The position numbers and the translations under genes were made by a program. Below, in pieces: positions 9,679-17,272 of a stretch of 64,000 bases of DNA (the stretch's first letter is position 1; the number at the start of each line of letters is the position of its first letter). Source of the DNA: Aestuariimicrobium ganziense (GTDB lineage Bacteria > Actinomycetota > Actinomycetes > Propionibacteriales > Propionibacteriaceae). The notes under the pieces were generated by a model. It had not been told where the DNA came from, did not search any database, and saw nothing but the letters and a program-made list of their open reading frames with translations. The stretch is from assembly GCF_015352975.1 (NCBI RefSeq), contig NZ_JACYIZ010000003.1:62001-126000 (forward strand), read 5' to 3'.

Positions 9679-10578
9679 ATGAACTCACCCCTCGTTGTCG
9701 TCACCGGTGCCAATGGCCTGGTCGGTTCCCGGGTCTGCGCGGCCCTGACCGAGCGCGGAGCACGGGTGCGGGCGATCGTCCGCCGCCCCGGCACGGCACC
9801 CGGAGGCACCGATGAGGTGGTCGGTGACTTCCACGACCCGGACATCGCCGCCCGGGCCTGCGAGGGCGCCACCGCGGTGGTGAACACCGTGCACCCGATG
9901 TCGGACGACCAGGAGCACCTGCAGGCCACCGCTGTCGGCTGGGCCGCAACCCTGGCCAGCGCCGCCCGCGATGCCGGGGTCGAGCGGTTCGTCCACACCT
10001 CGACCACCGGGGTGTACCGCCGCGAGTCCGACACCGGCGACGTCGACGAGGACTCCCCCCTGGTCGACGACGACGCCAATGCCTATGCCGTCACCAAGCG
10101 CGACACCGATGCCGCCCTGGCCGAGGTCGACGGCCTCACCCGGGTGATCGTGCGCCCGACCGCGATCCTGGGCGCTGGCGAGACCTCGGTGTGGAACACG
10201 CTTCGTCCCGCCCAGATCGGCGGCGACGACGTCGCCGGACGCACCGACGACCCCACCCGAACCTTCGGCTGGGTGCACGTGGACGACCTGGCCGCCCTGC
10301 TCGCCGACCTGGCCACCGGCCGGATCGCCCTGGCCGACGACCCTGGCCGCGGCCCGGTCGAAGGCGAACTCACGATCGCCAACGCCGTCTCGGGCAATGT
10401 CAGGATCCGTGACTACCTCGAACCGATCGCCGAGGCACTCGGTGTCGAGCCGGTCTGGGAGCAGCGAGGCGGATTCACGCAGAAGCTGCTCGCCGAGCGG
10501 GCACGCACCTGGGGCTGGCAGCCGCGCGTCACCTTCCAGCAGGCCATGGACGAACTGCTCGCGGGCCTCCCCCGCTGA
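9679..10578 (+). CDS. NAD-dependent epimerase/dehydratase family protein
   Basis: A 299-residue extended short-chain dehydrogenase. The dinucleotide loop GANGLVGSRV is at residues 9-18, HTSTTGVYRR carries the catalytic serine/threonine strand, and YAVTKRDTD supplies the YxxxK pair at about 135-139. IVRPTAILGAGE and a substrate-binding C-terminal half follow. The family acts on nucleotide sugars or related carbonyl compounds; the exact substrate cannot be read here. The ATG has a weak AGGCAGGG upstream. It is divergent from the sulfatase and 86 bases before the oxidoreductase gene, from which an operator-like repeat separates it. Confidence 0.85.
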   Translation: MNSPLVVVTGANGLVGSRVCAALTERGARVRAIVRRPGTAPGGTDEVVGDFHDPDIAARACEGATAVVNTVHPMSDDQEHLQATAVGWAATLASAARDAGVERFVHTSTTGVYRRESDTGDVDEDSPLVDDDANAYAVTKRDTDAALAEVDGLTRVIVRPTAILGAGETSVWNTLRPAQIGGDDVAGRTDDPTRTFGWVHVDDLAALLADLATGRIALADDPGRGPVEGELTIANAVSGNVRIRDYLEPIAEALGVEPVWEQRGGFTQKLLAERARTWGWQPRVTFQQAMDELLAGLPR

Positions 10579-10603
10579 GGCGTCTGAATCCTGCCCATTT
10601 AAA

Positions 10604-10634
10604 CCTTCAACCGACCCAAATAGGACGTTGAAGG
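10604..10634. promoter_or_regulatory. Inverted repeat, probable operator, overlapping a -35 element
   Basis: CCTTCAAC (10604-10611) and GTTGAAGG (10627-10634) form 8-bp perfect arms 15 bases apart. The right arm contains TTGAAG, a possible -35, placed 18 bases before TAGCGT (10652-10657). The area is unusually AT-rich. A regulator bound here would block the oxidoreductase promoter. The repressor is not identified. Confidence 0.55.
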
Positions 10635-10651
10635 ACATAAAACCGTCCTCG

Positions 10652-10657
10652 TAGCGT
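10652..10657 (+). promoter_or_regulatory. Putative -10 element (TAGCGT)
   Basis: TAGCGT ends 7 bases before the ATG at 10665, again compatible with a leaderless mRNA. Confidence 0.5.
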
Positions 10658-10664
10658 GTTTCAC

Positions 10665-11810
10665 ATGACCACTGCTCCGCTCTCCCATGGCCCTGTCGGC
10701 ATCGGCGTCATCGGCGCCGGGATGATCAGCGACACCTACCTCGACAACCTCACTCGCTTCCCCGACGTCCGGGTCGTCCACGTCGGCGACCTCGACCCCG
10801 AGCGGGCCCGGCAGCGCGCCGAGCAGCACGGCGTGCCCCGGTTCGGCACCCCCGACGACGTGCTCGCCGAGCCCGAGGTCGAACTCGTGGTCAACCTCAC
10901 CATCCCCGCTGCTCACGCCGCGGTCTCGTCCGCCGCTCTGACCGCCGGCAAGCACGTCTGGTCCGAGAAGCCGATCGGCATCGAGCGCGAGAGCGCCAAG
11001 GCGCTGATCGAGCAGGCAGACGCCGCCGGCCTGTTGCTCGGCGTGGCCCCCGACACCGTGCTCGGCCCGGCCTTCCAGACCGCCCGCCGGGTGATCGAGT
11101 CCGGGGCGATCGGTGACCTGATGGCCGCCCAGACTGTGCTGCAGTACGCCGGGCCCGACCTGTTCCACCCCTCGCCGGAGTTCCTGTTCGCCCCCGGCGG
11201 TGGACCGGTCTTCGACGTCGGCCCCTACATCCTCACCGAACTCGTGCTGCTCTTCGGCCCGGTGGTCCGCGTCTCGGCCGTCGCCCCACCAGCCCGCCCA
11301 CAGCGGACCATCCTGGTCGGCGACCGGGCCGGTGAGACCTTCCCGGTGGGCGTCCCCACCCACGTCAGCGCCCTGTTGGAGTTCGCCAGCGGCGCCGTCA
11401 GCCAGACCCTGCTCAGCTTCGAGACCCCGGTCTCGCGTCAGGGCATCTTCGAGGTGCACGGCACCACCGCCAGCCTGCAACTGGGTGACCACAACCTGTT
11501 CACCGACAACGTGCTGATCAGCCAGGCGGTCACCGCCTCGTCCAAGTTGCGCGACCAACCGGTCTGGGACGAGATCGCGCCCCAGGGCGTCGATGTCGGA
11601 CGAGGTGTCGGCGCGCTCGACATGGCCCGCGCCATCCGCGCCGGTGGGCAGCCATTGGCCTCAGGGCGACTCGCCTACCACGTGCTCGACATCATGGCTT
11701 CGATCGATGACGCCATCCGCGAGCACCGGACGGTCGAACTGACCAGCGCCACCGATCCGGTGCCGGTGCTGCCCGAGGACTTCGACCCCTACGCCTCGAC
11801 CCTGGGCTGA
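10665..11810 (+). CDS. Gfo/Idh/MocA family oxidoreductase
   Basis: A 381-residue NAD(P)-dependent sugar or polyol dehydrogenase. The Rossmann motif GVIGAGMISDTYLDN is near residues 14-28, VVNLTIPAAHA follows, and EKPIG (with KHVWSEKPIG at about 100) is the family's conserved lysine motif. The C-terminal half is the usual beta-sheet substrate domain, with GGGPVFDVGPYILTEL carrying the catalytic-region aspartate. ATG 10665 is chosen over GTG 10656 because of the -10 spacing. The operator-like repeat upstream suggests a substrate-controlled gene. Which sugar it uses cannot be told. Confidence 0.9.
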   Translation: MTTAPLSHGPVGIGVIGAGMISDTYLDNLTRFPDVRVVHVGDLDPERARQRAEQHGVPRFGTPDDVLAEPEVELVVNLTIPAAHAAVSSAALTAGKHVWSEKPIGIERESAKALIEQADAAGLLLGVAPDTVLGPAFQTARRVIESGAIGDLMAAQTVLQYAGPDLFHPSPEFLFAPGGGPVFDVGPYILTELVLLFGPVVRVSAVAPPARPQRTILVGDRAGETFPVGVPTHVSALLEFASGAVSQTLLSFETPVSRQGIFEVHGTTASLQLGDHNLFTDNVLISQAVTASSKLRDQPVWDEIAPQGVDVGRGVGALDMARAIRAGGQPLASGRLAYHVLDIMASIDDAIREHRTVELTSATDPVPVLPEDFDPYASTLG

Positions 11811-11849
11811 GGGCCGAAGCGGTCAGAGGGGGGCGATCAGTTGCGGTGA

Positions 11850-12189
11850 TCAGTCGCCGGAGTCGGCCGAGGGGGCCGAGTTGGCGCTGGCGGGGGAGTC
11901 AGCGCTCACCGGCGAGGGCGGGCTGTACGGTGAGGCCGGGCTGATCGGCGACTTGGGGCTGATCGGCGAGGGCGCGCTCTTGGGGGAGTTGACCTGCGCC
12001 CAGGCCGAGCAGCGACCCGACCGTCATGCCGATCAGGATCGTGCCGATGGTGCCCTTAGTGATGTCGAGGTGGGCCTGAATGCTCGGCAAGCGCGAGCCG
12101 AAGGCCGCCATCGAGACGCCACCGAGGGCGAACGCGGTGACGATGGCGTTGCGCCAGCCGACCAGAACCGGGCGCGGGGTAGGTGGGAG
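11850..12189 (-). pseudogene. MFS transporter with a large internal deletion
   Basis: Reading from about 12189, the minus strand encodes VLVGWRNAIVTAFALGGVS, MAAFGSRLPSIQAHL and GTIGTILIGMTVGSLLGLGA, the first two helices of a major facilitator transporter of the YbjJ/Bsu1-like kind. At about 11992 it joins, one frame over, a Ser/Pro-rich tail (SPKSAPSPISPKSP, and on to SADSGD) ending at TGA 11850. The tail looks like the natural low-complexity C-terminus, perhaps of the same gene. Most of the roughly 400-residue protein is gone. No in-frame start with a good ribosome site remains. Confidence 0.7.
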
Positions 12190-12213
12190 TGCTCACGCCA
12201 GTGAGACTAGGGC

Positions 12214-12639
12214 TCAGCCCAGCGCCACGCGCAGCAGCCCAGCGAACTGGGCCGCCTCACCCTCGCCGTAGCGCACCCGCGGCCAGAAGAAGCCGCGCAG
12301 ACCGTCGCCCTTCGTCCGGGGGACGACGTGCACGTGCAGGTGGGGCACCGACTGAGACACCACGGTGTTGACAGCCACGAAGGTGCCCTGGGCACCGAGG
12401 GCCTCGGGCATCACCGCCGCCACCCGCTGGGCCAGCCCGAACACCGGCTCCAACGAACCCACGGGCAGGTCAACCAGGGTGTCGGCGTGCTCGATCGGCG
12501 CCACCAGCACGTGCCCCTTGAACAGTGGACGGTGGTCGAGGAAGGCGATGGCGCGCTCGGTGCGGGCCACCACATGCGCCTCGAGCTCGCCGCGGACGAT
12601 CTGGCAGATGATGTCGTCGCTCACGTCACCATCGAACAC
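12214..12639 (-). CDS. HIT family protein
   Basis: A 141-residue (or 136-residue) histidine-triad protein. HLHVHV at residues 100-105 is the HxHxH catalytic motif, and GHVLVAPIEHADTL at about 42-55 is the conserved N-terminal strand. HIT proteins hydrolyse or transfer nucleotides from phosphoramidates and dinucleotides in the cytoplasm. ATG 12639 or GTG 12624 (giving VSDDIIC, closer to the family start) are both possible, and neither has a strong ribosome site. It follows the stop of a truncated DHDPS-like gene by 11 bases and may once have been its operon partner. Confidence 0.85.
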   Translation of the reverse strand: MFDGDVSDDIICQIVRGELEAHVVARTERAIAFLDHRPLFKGHVLVAPIEHADTLVDLPVGSLEPVFGLAQRVAAVMPEALGAQGTFVAVNTVVSQSVPHLHVHVVPRTKGDGLRGFFWPRVRYGEGEAAQFAGLLRVALG

Positions 12640-12650
12640 GAGCCCAACCC

Positions 12651-12930
12651 TCAGGGGCGGTCTTCGTCCAACAACCAGCCGAAACGCTCCCGGGCGGCAG
12701 CGATCAACTCAGCCTGCCCCGGTGACAGCACCTCGCTCTTGTCCAGGCAGCGTGACGTTGCCGCTCGTCCCTGCTGACGGAGCACTTCGTTGACCCCGGG
12801 GCACGCATCCGGCGAAGTCGTGGGCGACGTCGAAGACGGCAGCGTTCACCTCGACCAGGTCGGCGGCCAGGGCCATCAGGTCGGGTGACAGGGTCGGGTC
12901 GTGGTCCAGTCGTCGGCACCGCTCGACCGC
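12651..12930 (-). pseudogene. C-terminal fragment of a DHDPS-family aldolase/lyase
   Basis: Two frames together encode LMALAADLVEVNAAVFDVAH, DFAGC, GVNEVLRQQGRAATSRCLDK, and LSPGQAELIAAARERFGWL before the TGA at 12651. This is the C-terminal region of the dihydrodipicolinate-synthase-like proteins often found beside Gfo/Idh/MocA dehydrogenases. A one-base shift lies at about 12810 (GTGCCCCGGGG). The TIM barrel with the Schiff-base lysine is missing. The fragment is fused at about 12930 to an adhesin fragment. Confidence 0.7.
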
Positions 12931-13510
12931 GGCACGCGGTCGATCGTCCACTCGTAGGTGCGGGTGTAGCTGGCCTCGACCGTCTTGCTGATGGCCAGGT
13001 CGGCTGCCCCGCAGATCGTGATGGACGCGTCGTCGCTCTGCCCGGACTGGACGATTCTGGCGACGTTGTCGTAGGTCGTGCAGGTGCCGTTGGGGGCCTT
13101 GCGGGTGACGTCGTAGCCGAAGGTCTTCGGCGTCTGACCCACGGTGACAGTGCCGAGCGTGGCCGTGGCACCGCCCTCGGGGGGTGTCGGTCACGGTGAT
13201 GGTCCGGTTGTGCTCGGTCATCGTGGAGCTCACCGCCGCATCATCGGAGGCGGATCCGGTCGGGGTGCTGGCCGCCGTGGCGTTCCAGCCCACCGAGCCG
13301 CTGCTCGTCCCGGTCAGTGCCGGGGCCTCGTCGAAGCTGCAGGTGTAGGCGACGTCGACCGAGCCGCTGGCAGGAACCGACGGCAGCGGGCTGGTGGCGA
13401 TCGTGCACTCACCGCCCAACGACGCGGACAGGCTGGCCGATGCCGAGGTGAGCTGCACCGACTGCCAGTCGTTGGGGTTGGTCACCGTGAGCGTGCCGGA
13501 CAGGGAGTAC
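12931..13510 (-). pseudogene. Fragment of a large surface protein (DUF11/adhesin-like)
   Basis: The minus strand encodes beta-rich repeats typical of long cell-surface proteins: YSLSGTLTVTNPNDWQSVQL, GGECTIATSPLPSVPASGSV, DVAYTCSFDEAPALTG, then after a frameshift GQTPKTFGYDVTRKAPNG, CTTYDNVARIV and LAISKTVEASYTRTYEWTID. Paired cysteines suggest an exported protein. The shift is one extra base in a six-C run at about 13175; removing it gives VTDTPEGGATATLGTVTVG. Both ends are cut: 13510 meets a response-regulator fragment on the other strand, and 12930 meets the DHDPS fragment. Confidence 0.7.
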
Positions 13511-13512
13511 CT

Positions 13513-13713
13513 TTCGCCAAACCTGAGATCCTGACCGCCGTCTGGGGAGCCTGGTTCGGGGAGGACCACTTGGTCGAGGTGCACATCAGCCGGCTTCGGG
13601 CCAAGATCGCCCGGGCCGGTGGCCCGCAGGTCGTGGCCACCATCCCGGGGCTGGGCTACCGGCTCGCCGACGTGCAGCCGACCAGCTCGGAGTTGGTCTG
13701 CGCGCAGGCCTGA
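13513..13713 (+). pseudogene. C-terminal DNA-binding fragment of an OmpR-type response regulator
   Basis: The last 66 residues match the winged-helix effector domain: PEILTAVWG, VEVHISRLRAKI and VVATIPGLGYRL are the family signatures. The receiver domain and the N-terminal part of the effector are absent. Upstream sequence at 13510 switches abruptly to the opposite-strand adhesin remnant. There is no start codon or promoter, so it is presumably silent. Its partner kinase is not seen. Confidence 0.8.
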
Positions 13714-13734
13714 CCCAGTGACACAGTGGTGACC

Positions 13735-14745
13735 ATGTCGACACCGAGCACGCCCGCAGACCTCGTCCCCGTCCGCATCGCGACCGTGGGCACCAGCCTG
13801 ATCGTCGAACGCTTCGTCGCCGCCGCCCGCGAGGTGGATGACATCGAGGTCGTCTGCGCCTACTCCCGCGACACTGACCGAGCCAGGTCCTTCGCCCGCG
13901 AGCAGGCCATCCCGCGTAGCACGAGCGACTGGCAGGGCCTGCTGGCCGACCCCGAGATCGACGCCGTCTACATCGCCAGCCCCAACCTCGTGCACGTCGA
14001 ACAGTCCGAACAGGTGATCGCGGCCGGCAAGCACGTGCTGGTCGAGAAGCCCGCCACCCCCACCTCGGACGAGTGGCAGCGCCTGGTCGAGCAGGCCGCC
14101 GGACAGGGCGTCGTGGTGCTCGAGGAGATGCGTCCTGCCCATGATCCCGGCACCGCCGAGGTCGCCCGCCTGCTGCCCCAGCTTGGACCCGTGCGCCGGG
14201 TGAGTTTCGACTACACCCAACGCTCGTCGCGCTACGACCAGGTGCTGGCCGGTGAGAAGGTGGCGATCTTCGATCCCGCGCTCGCCGGCGGCTCGTTCAA
14301 CGACCTGGGCGTCTATGCGGTCTCGCAACTGGTGCAGTTGTTCGGAGAACCCGACCAGGTGGTGGCGGCCGCCGAGTACGAGCTGACCACTGGTGCTGAG
14401 GGACTCGGGGTGGCGCTCGCCCTGTATCCCGGCTTCGTCGCCGACCTCAGCCACTCCAAGATCACGCGCACCGATCGTCCCAGCGAGGTGCAGGGCGAAC
14501 TCGGCAGCCTGACCGTCGACCGGATCTCCGATCCCCTGCGGATCACCCTCACCCTGCTCGACGACTCCTCGACCACGGTCGAGGTCACCAAGTGCGACGA
14601 CACCATGACCTACGCCATCGCCCACTTCGTCGACTGCGTGCGTGGACGAGCCGACGCCAGCGTCGACCAGCAGCGCACGCTGGCCACGCTGCGGACGATG
14701 GAACGAATCCGCGACGTACGCCAAAGGGTGGGCCCGACCAGCTGA
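13735..14745 (+). CDS. Gfo/Idh/MocA family oxidoreductase
   Basis: A 336-residue dehydrogenase. IATVGTSLIVERFV replaces the usual GxGxxG with a looser GTS loop near residue 15; VYIASPNLVHVEQ and KHVLVEKPA follow, with the EKP lysine at about 103. ALAGGSFNDLGVYAVSQLV is the family's catalytic-region motif. ATG 13735 is chosen; GTG 13726 is possible. Related proteins oxidise sugars, inositols or their derivatives with NAD(P). It is immediately followed by the GlgC-like gene, which has its own promoter signal inside the 16-base gap. Confidence 0.88.
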   Translation: MSTPSTPADLVPVRIATVGTSLIVERFVAAAREVDDIEVVCAYSRDTDRARSFAREQAIPRSTSDWQGLLADPEIDAVYIASPNLVHVEQSEQVIAAGKHVLVEKPATPTSDEWQRLVEQAAGQGVVVLEEMRPAHDPGTAEVARLLPQLGPVRRVSFDYTQRSSRYDQVLAGEKVAIFDPALAGGSFNDLGVYAVSQLVQLFGEPDQVVAAAEYELTTGAEGLGVALALYPGFVADLSHSKITRTDRPSEVQGELGSLTVDRISDPLRITLTLLDDSSTTVEVTKCDDTMTYAIAHFVDCVRGRADASVDQQRTLATLRTMERIRDVRQRVGPTS

Positions 14746-14749
14746 GCAC

Positions 14750-14755
14750 TACGCT
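14750..14755 (+). promoter_or_regulatory. Putative -10 element (TACGCT) of the GlgC-like gene
   Basis: TACGCT ends 6 bases before the ATG at 14762, so the gene can be transcribed without a leader. No Shine-Dalgarno sequence is present. Confidence 0.45.
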
Positions 14756-14761
14756 GGCGCA

Positions 14762-16021
14762 ATGCTGACGCTGCCGGTGGCTCTGAGAGTTCTCGCAATC
14801 GTCCAGGCCGGCGGGCAGGGCAGCCGGATGGACGTGCTGACCCGTGAGCGGGCCAAACCAGCTCTGCCGTTCGCCAGCACCCACGCGCTGATCGACTTCC
14901 CGATGAGCTGCCTGGCCGCAGCGCCGGTGACCCAGGTCTGGGTGAGCGTGCAGTACCTGTCGCGCTCGCTCGACCCGCTGCTGTCGGGTGGACGACCGTG
15001 GGACCTCGACCGCACTGTCGACGGCTTCCGCCGGATCGTGCCCGAGGAGGGCACCGGGGCCGCCCATGACGAGGGTTTCAGCCACGGCAACGCCGATGCG
15101 CTGTTCCGGGTTCGCGACGACATCCGCGACGCCGCCGTCGACGTGGTGGTGGTGCTCTCGGCCGACCACATCTTCTCGATCGACCTCGCGTCAGTGATCG
15201 CCCGCCACCTCGAGCGCGAGGCGGAGTGCACGCTGGTCACCGCCGAGGTCGGGGTGCAGGACGCGCGCCAGAAGATGGTCGTGCACACCGGCAAGGGCTC
15301 ACTGGTCACCGGTGTCGACGACAAGCCCGAGAAGCCCACCTCGGGTGTGGTCGCCACCGAGATCTTCCTCTACCAACCCGAGGTGCTGATCTCTGAACTC
15401 GAGCGCTTGCGTGCGACAGTGCTGGCCGAGGGTGAGCCCGACGACACCGACGACACCGGCTTGGGCGACTTCGGCGAGCACCTCGTCCCCGCGCTGATCA
15501 AGCGTGGACGCACCCACGCCGACCCGATCGAGGGCTACTGGCGCGACGTCGGTCGTCCGCACGCCTACCTGCAGGCCCACCGCGACCTGCTGGCCGGCCG
15601 GATCGACGTGTTCGACCACCCCGACCGCCCGGTGCGTGGGGCGGCGCACCCCGGCCCGCCCGCCTGGGTGGGCACCGAGGGCGCGTTGGTCGACGCGATG
15701 GCCGGCCCGGGCGCACGGGTGCGGGGCCGGGTCGAGCGCTCGGTGCTGGGTCCTGGCGTGCAGGTGCAGCCCGGGGCGGTGGTGAGCGACAGCGTGTTGC
15801 TGGACGACGTGGTGGTCGAGTCGGGGGCGCAGGTGCGCACCGCGATCGTCGACCGTGGCACGGTCGTCGGCCGCAACGCCGTCGTCGGTGAGGCCCTCAA
15901 AGGGACGAGGCTGAGCGACGATGCGATCACCCTGGTCGGCGCCGACAGCCGAGTCGGACGAGGTGCGGTCGTCCCGGCAGGAGGACGACTGGAGCCCGGG
16001 ACGTCGGTCGAGTCGGCGTAG
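14762..16021 (+). CDS. GlgC-like sugar-phosphate nucleotidyltransferase
   Basis: A 419-residue protein built like ADP-glucose pyrophosphorylase. An N-terminal nucleotidyltransferase domain has VQAGGQGSRMDVLTRERAKP at about 14-33. GNADALFRVRDD and VVVLSADHIFSID follow, then GYWRDVGRPHAYLQAH, and a C-terminal left-handed beta-helix with hexad repeats (RSVLGPGVQVQPGAVVSDSV). Glycogen enzymes usually have LAGG-x-G-x-RL-x-PLT; here it is QAGGQGSRMDVLT, so it may be a divergent paralogue rather than the main GlgC. The expected product is ADP-glucose for glycogen, made in the cytoplasm. No glgA or glgB is nearby. Confidence 0.8.
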   Translation: MLTLPVALRVLAIVQAGGQGSRMDVLTRERAKPALPFASTHALIDFPMSCLAAAPVTQVWVSVQYLSRSLDPLLSGGRPWDLDRTVDGFRRIVPEEGTGAAHDEGFSHGNADALFRVRDDIRDAAVDVVVVLSADHIFSIDLASVIARHLEREAECTLVTAEVGVQDARQKMVVHTGKGSLVTGVDDKPEKPTSGVVATEIFLYQPEVLISELERLRATVLAEGEPDDTDDTGLGDFGEHLVPALIKRGRTHADPIEGYWRDVGRPHAYLQAHRDLLAGRIDVFDHPDRPVRGAAHPGPPAWVGTEGALVDAMAGPGARVRGRVERSVLGPGVQVQPGAVVSDSVLLDDVVVESGAQVRTAIVDRGTVVGRNAVVGEALKGTRLSDDAITLVGADSRVGRGAVVPAGGRLEPGTSVESA

Positions 16022-16609
16022 CTACGACCGGCGCAACCTGCGGACCACCAGCCACAGCAGGTTGAATCCCGAGACCGCAGCGGTGAGCACGTTGGTGATC
16101 AGGGTGCCGGCGTCGTCCACCAAGTACCCCCAGGCCGCCCAGCTGACGAAGTTGGCGAAGGTGAGGCCGAGGAAGGGCATCGAGACACCCTTGACGCTGC
16201 GCGCCCGGATCAGCGCGACACTCTGGCCGAGCAACCCGCCGACCCCGGGGATCGCGGCGATCGTCCCGAAGACTGCGCTGCCCGCCCACACGTCGATGGC
16301 CACCATGGCCAGGCCGAGCAGCACCCCGGGAGCGAAGACCGCGACCAGCGACTTGCCCCTGGCCCTGGCCATCAGGAACAGCACGGTGATGGTGCAGAAG
16401 AAGGCGAGGACGTTGACCACCAGCATGTTGACCTCGCCGATCAGGGCACCGTGGGTGCCCCAGGCGATGTTGGTCACCAGCAGGCTCTGCCAGGCCAGCA
16501 GCGAGATGCCCTCGACGGCTCGGGTGCGGATGATCCGGATGGCCTGCGGGATGCCGACGACCGAGCCCAGCACGGCTGCGATCCAGCCCAACAACGTCGC
16601 CAGTTCCAC
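16022..16609 (-). CDS. SWEET/PQ-loop sugar-transporter-like membrane protein
   Basis: A 195-residue membrane protein with six or seven hydrophobic helices and two PQ-loop-like repeats: GIPQAIRIIRTRAVEGIS at residues 19-36 and SVALIRARSVKGVS at 130-143. Bacterial SemiSWEETs have one three-helix unit (about 90 residues). This one carries two in tandem, as in eukaryotic SWEETs, with the second PQ degenerated to QS. GTG 16609 follows GAGGTGG by 5 bases. Its stop adjoins the GlgC-like stop (convergent). Facilitated sugar movement is inferred from family. Confidence 0.75.
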   Translation of the reverse strand: MELATLLGWIAAVLGSVVGIPQAIRIIRTRAVEGISLLAWQSLLVTNIAWGTHGALIGEVNMLVVNVLAFFCTITVLFLMARARGKSLVAVFAPGVLLGLAMVAIDVWAGSAVFGTIAAIPGVGGLLGQSVALIRARSVKGVSMPFLGLTFANFVSWAAWGYLVDDAGTLITNVLTAAVSGFNLLWLVVRRLRRS

Positions 16610-16636
16610 CGGGCCACCTCCTCGCGATCATCCTCG

Positions 16637-17265
16637 CACCGTCCGAGGACGTGTTGGACGCGATCGCACGCGTGCTGCGACTGGACGTGGCCGAGCGCGA
16701 CTACCTGGTCAACCTGGCCCGGCCAGCGCGTCACACTCCCAGCGAGCCACCCCAGGTGCGTCCTGGGATCGTGCGGATGATCGAACACCTCGACGGGCAG
16801 GCGGCGTTCGTCCTCGGTCCCCGGATGGAGGTGTTGACCGGCAATCCGGCGATGTGGGGACTGCTCACCGACTTCCCCGCCCGCGAGGCGGACGACCGCA
16901 ACCTGCTGCGTTGGGTGCTCACCGAGCCGGCGGCGCGGGAGTTGTACGTGGAGTGGGGCCAGATCGCCTCCGACCTGGTCGGTGTGCTGCAACTCGAGGC
17001 GAGCGCTCGTCCTCGCGACCCCGACATCGCCGCGCTCGTGCAGGAACTGGTGGCGGCCAGTCCGGAGTTCCGCAGCCTGTGGTCACAACCCCGGCCCCAA
17101 GGACGCACTGCTGGCGTGAAGCACTTCCGCCACCCCGTGCTGGGGTCGCTGACCATCGACTGGGAGGCCTTCTCGGTCACCGACGACAACACCCAGACGC
17201 TGTTCATCTACACCGCAGGGGACGAGGAGTCCGAGGCCAAGCTGCGTCAGTTGGCGACCGCCTGA
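16637..17265 (+). pseudogene. XRE regulator with MmyB-like domain, HTH lost
   Basis: About 208 residues match the C-terminal MmyB-like ligand-binding domain of XRE-family regulators. PSEDVLDAIARVLRLD at the start is the end of the helix-turn-helix domain; VLGPRMEVLTGNPAMWGLL, RNLLRWVL and HPVLGSLTIDWEAFSV follow. The HTH itself (about 45 residues) is missing, and upstream is the 5' flank of the divergent SWEET gene. Translation from GTG 16651 could still give a soluble domain, but it could not bind DNA. In intact loci such regulators control the divergent gene, often an SDR. Confidence 0.75.
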
Positions 17266-17272
17266 GCGGCAA

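Noticed and set aside
10656..10670. GTTTCAC before the oxidoreductase start, a possible third parS
   Set aside because: Only the left half matches; the right half reads ATGACC instead of GTGAAAC.
12709..14724. A 671-codon minus-strand frame
   Set aside because: Most of it is antisense to the oxidoreductase gene at 13735; only its end carries the adhesin and DHDPS fragments, which are described separately.
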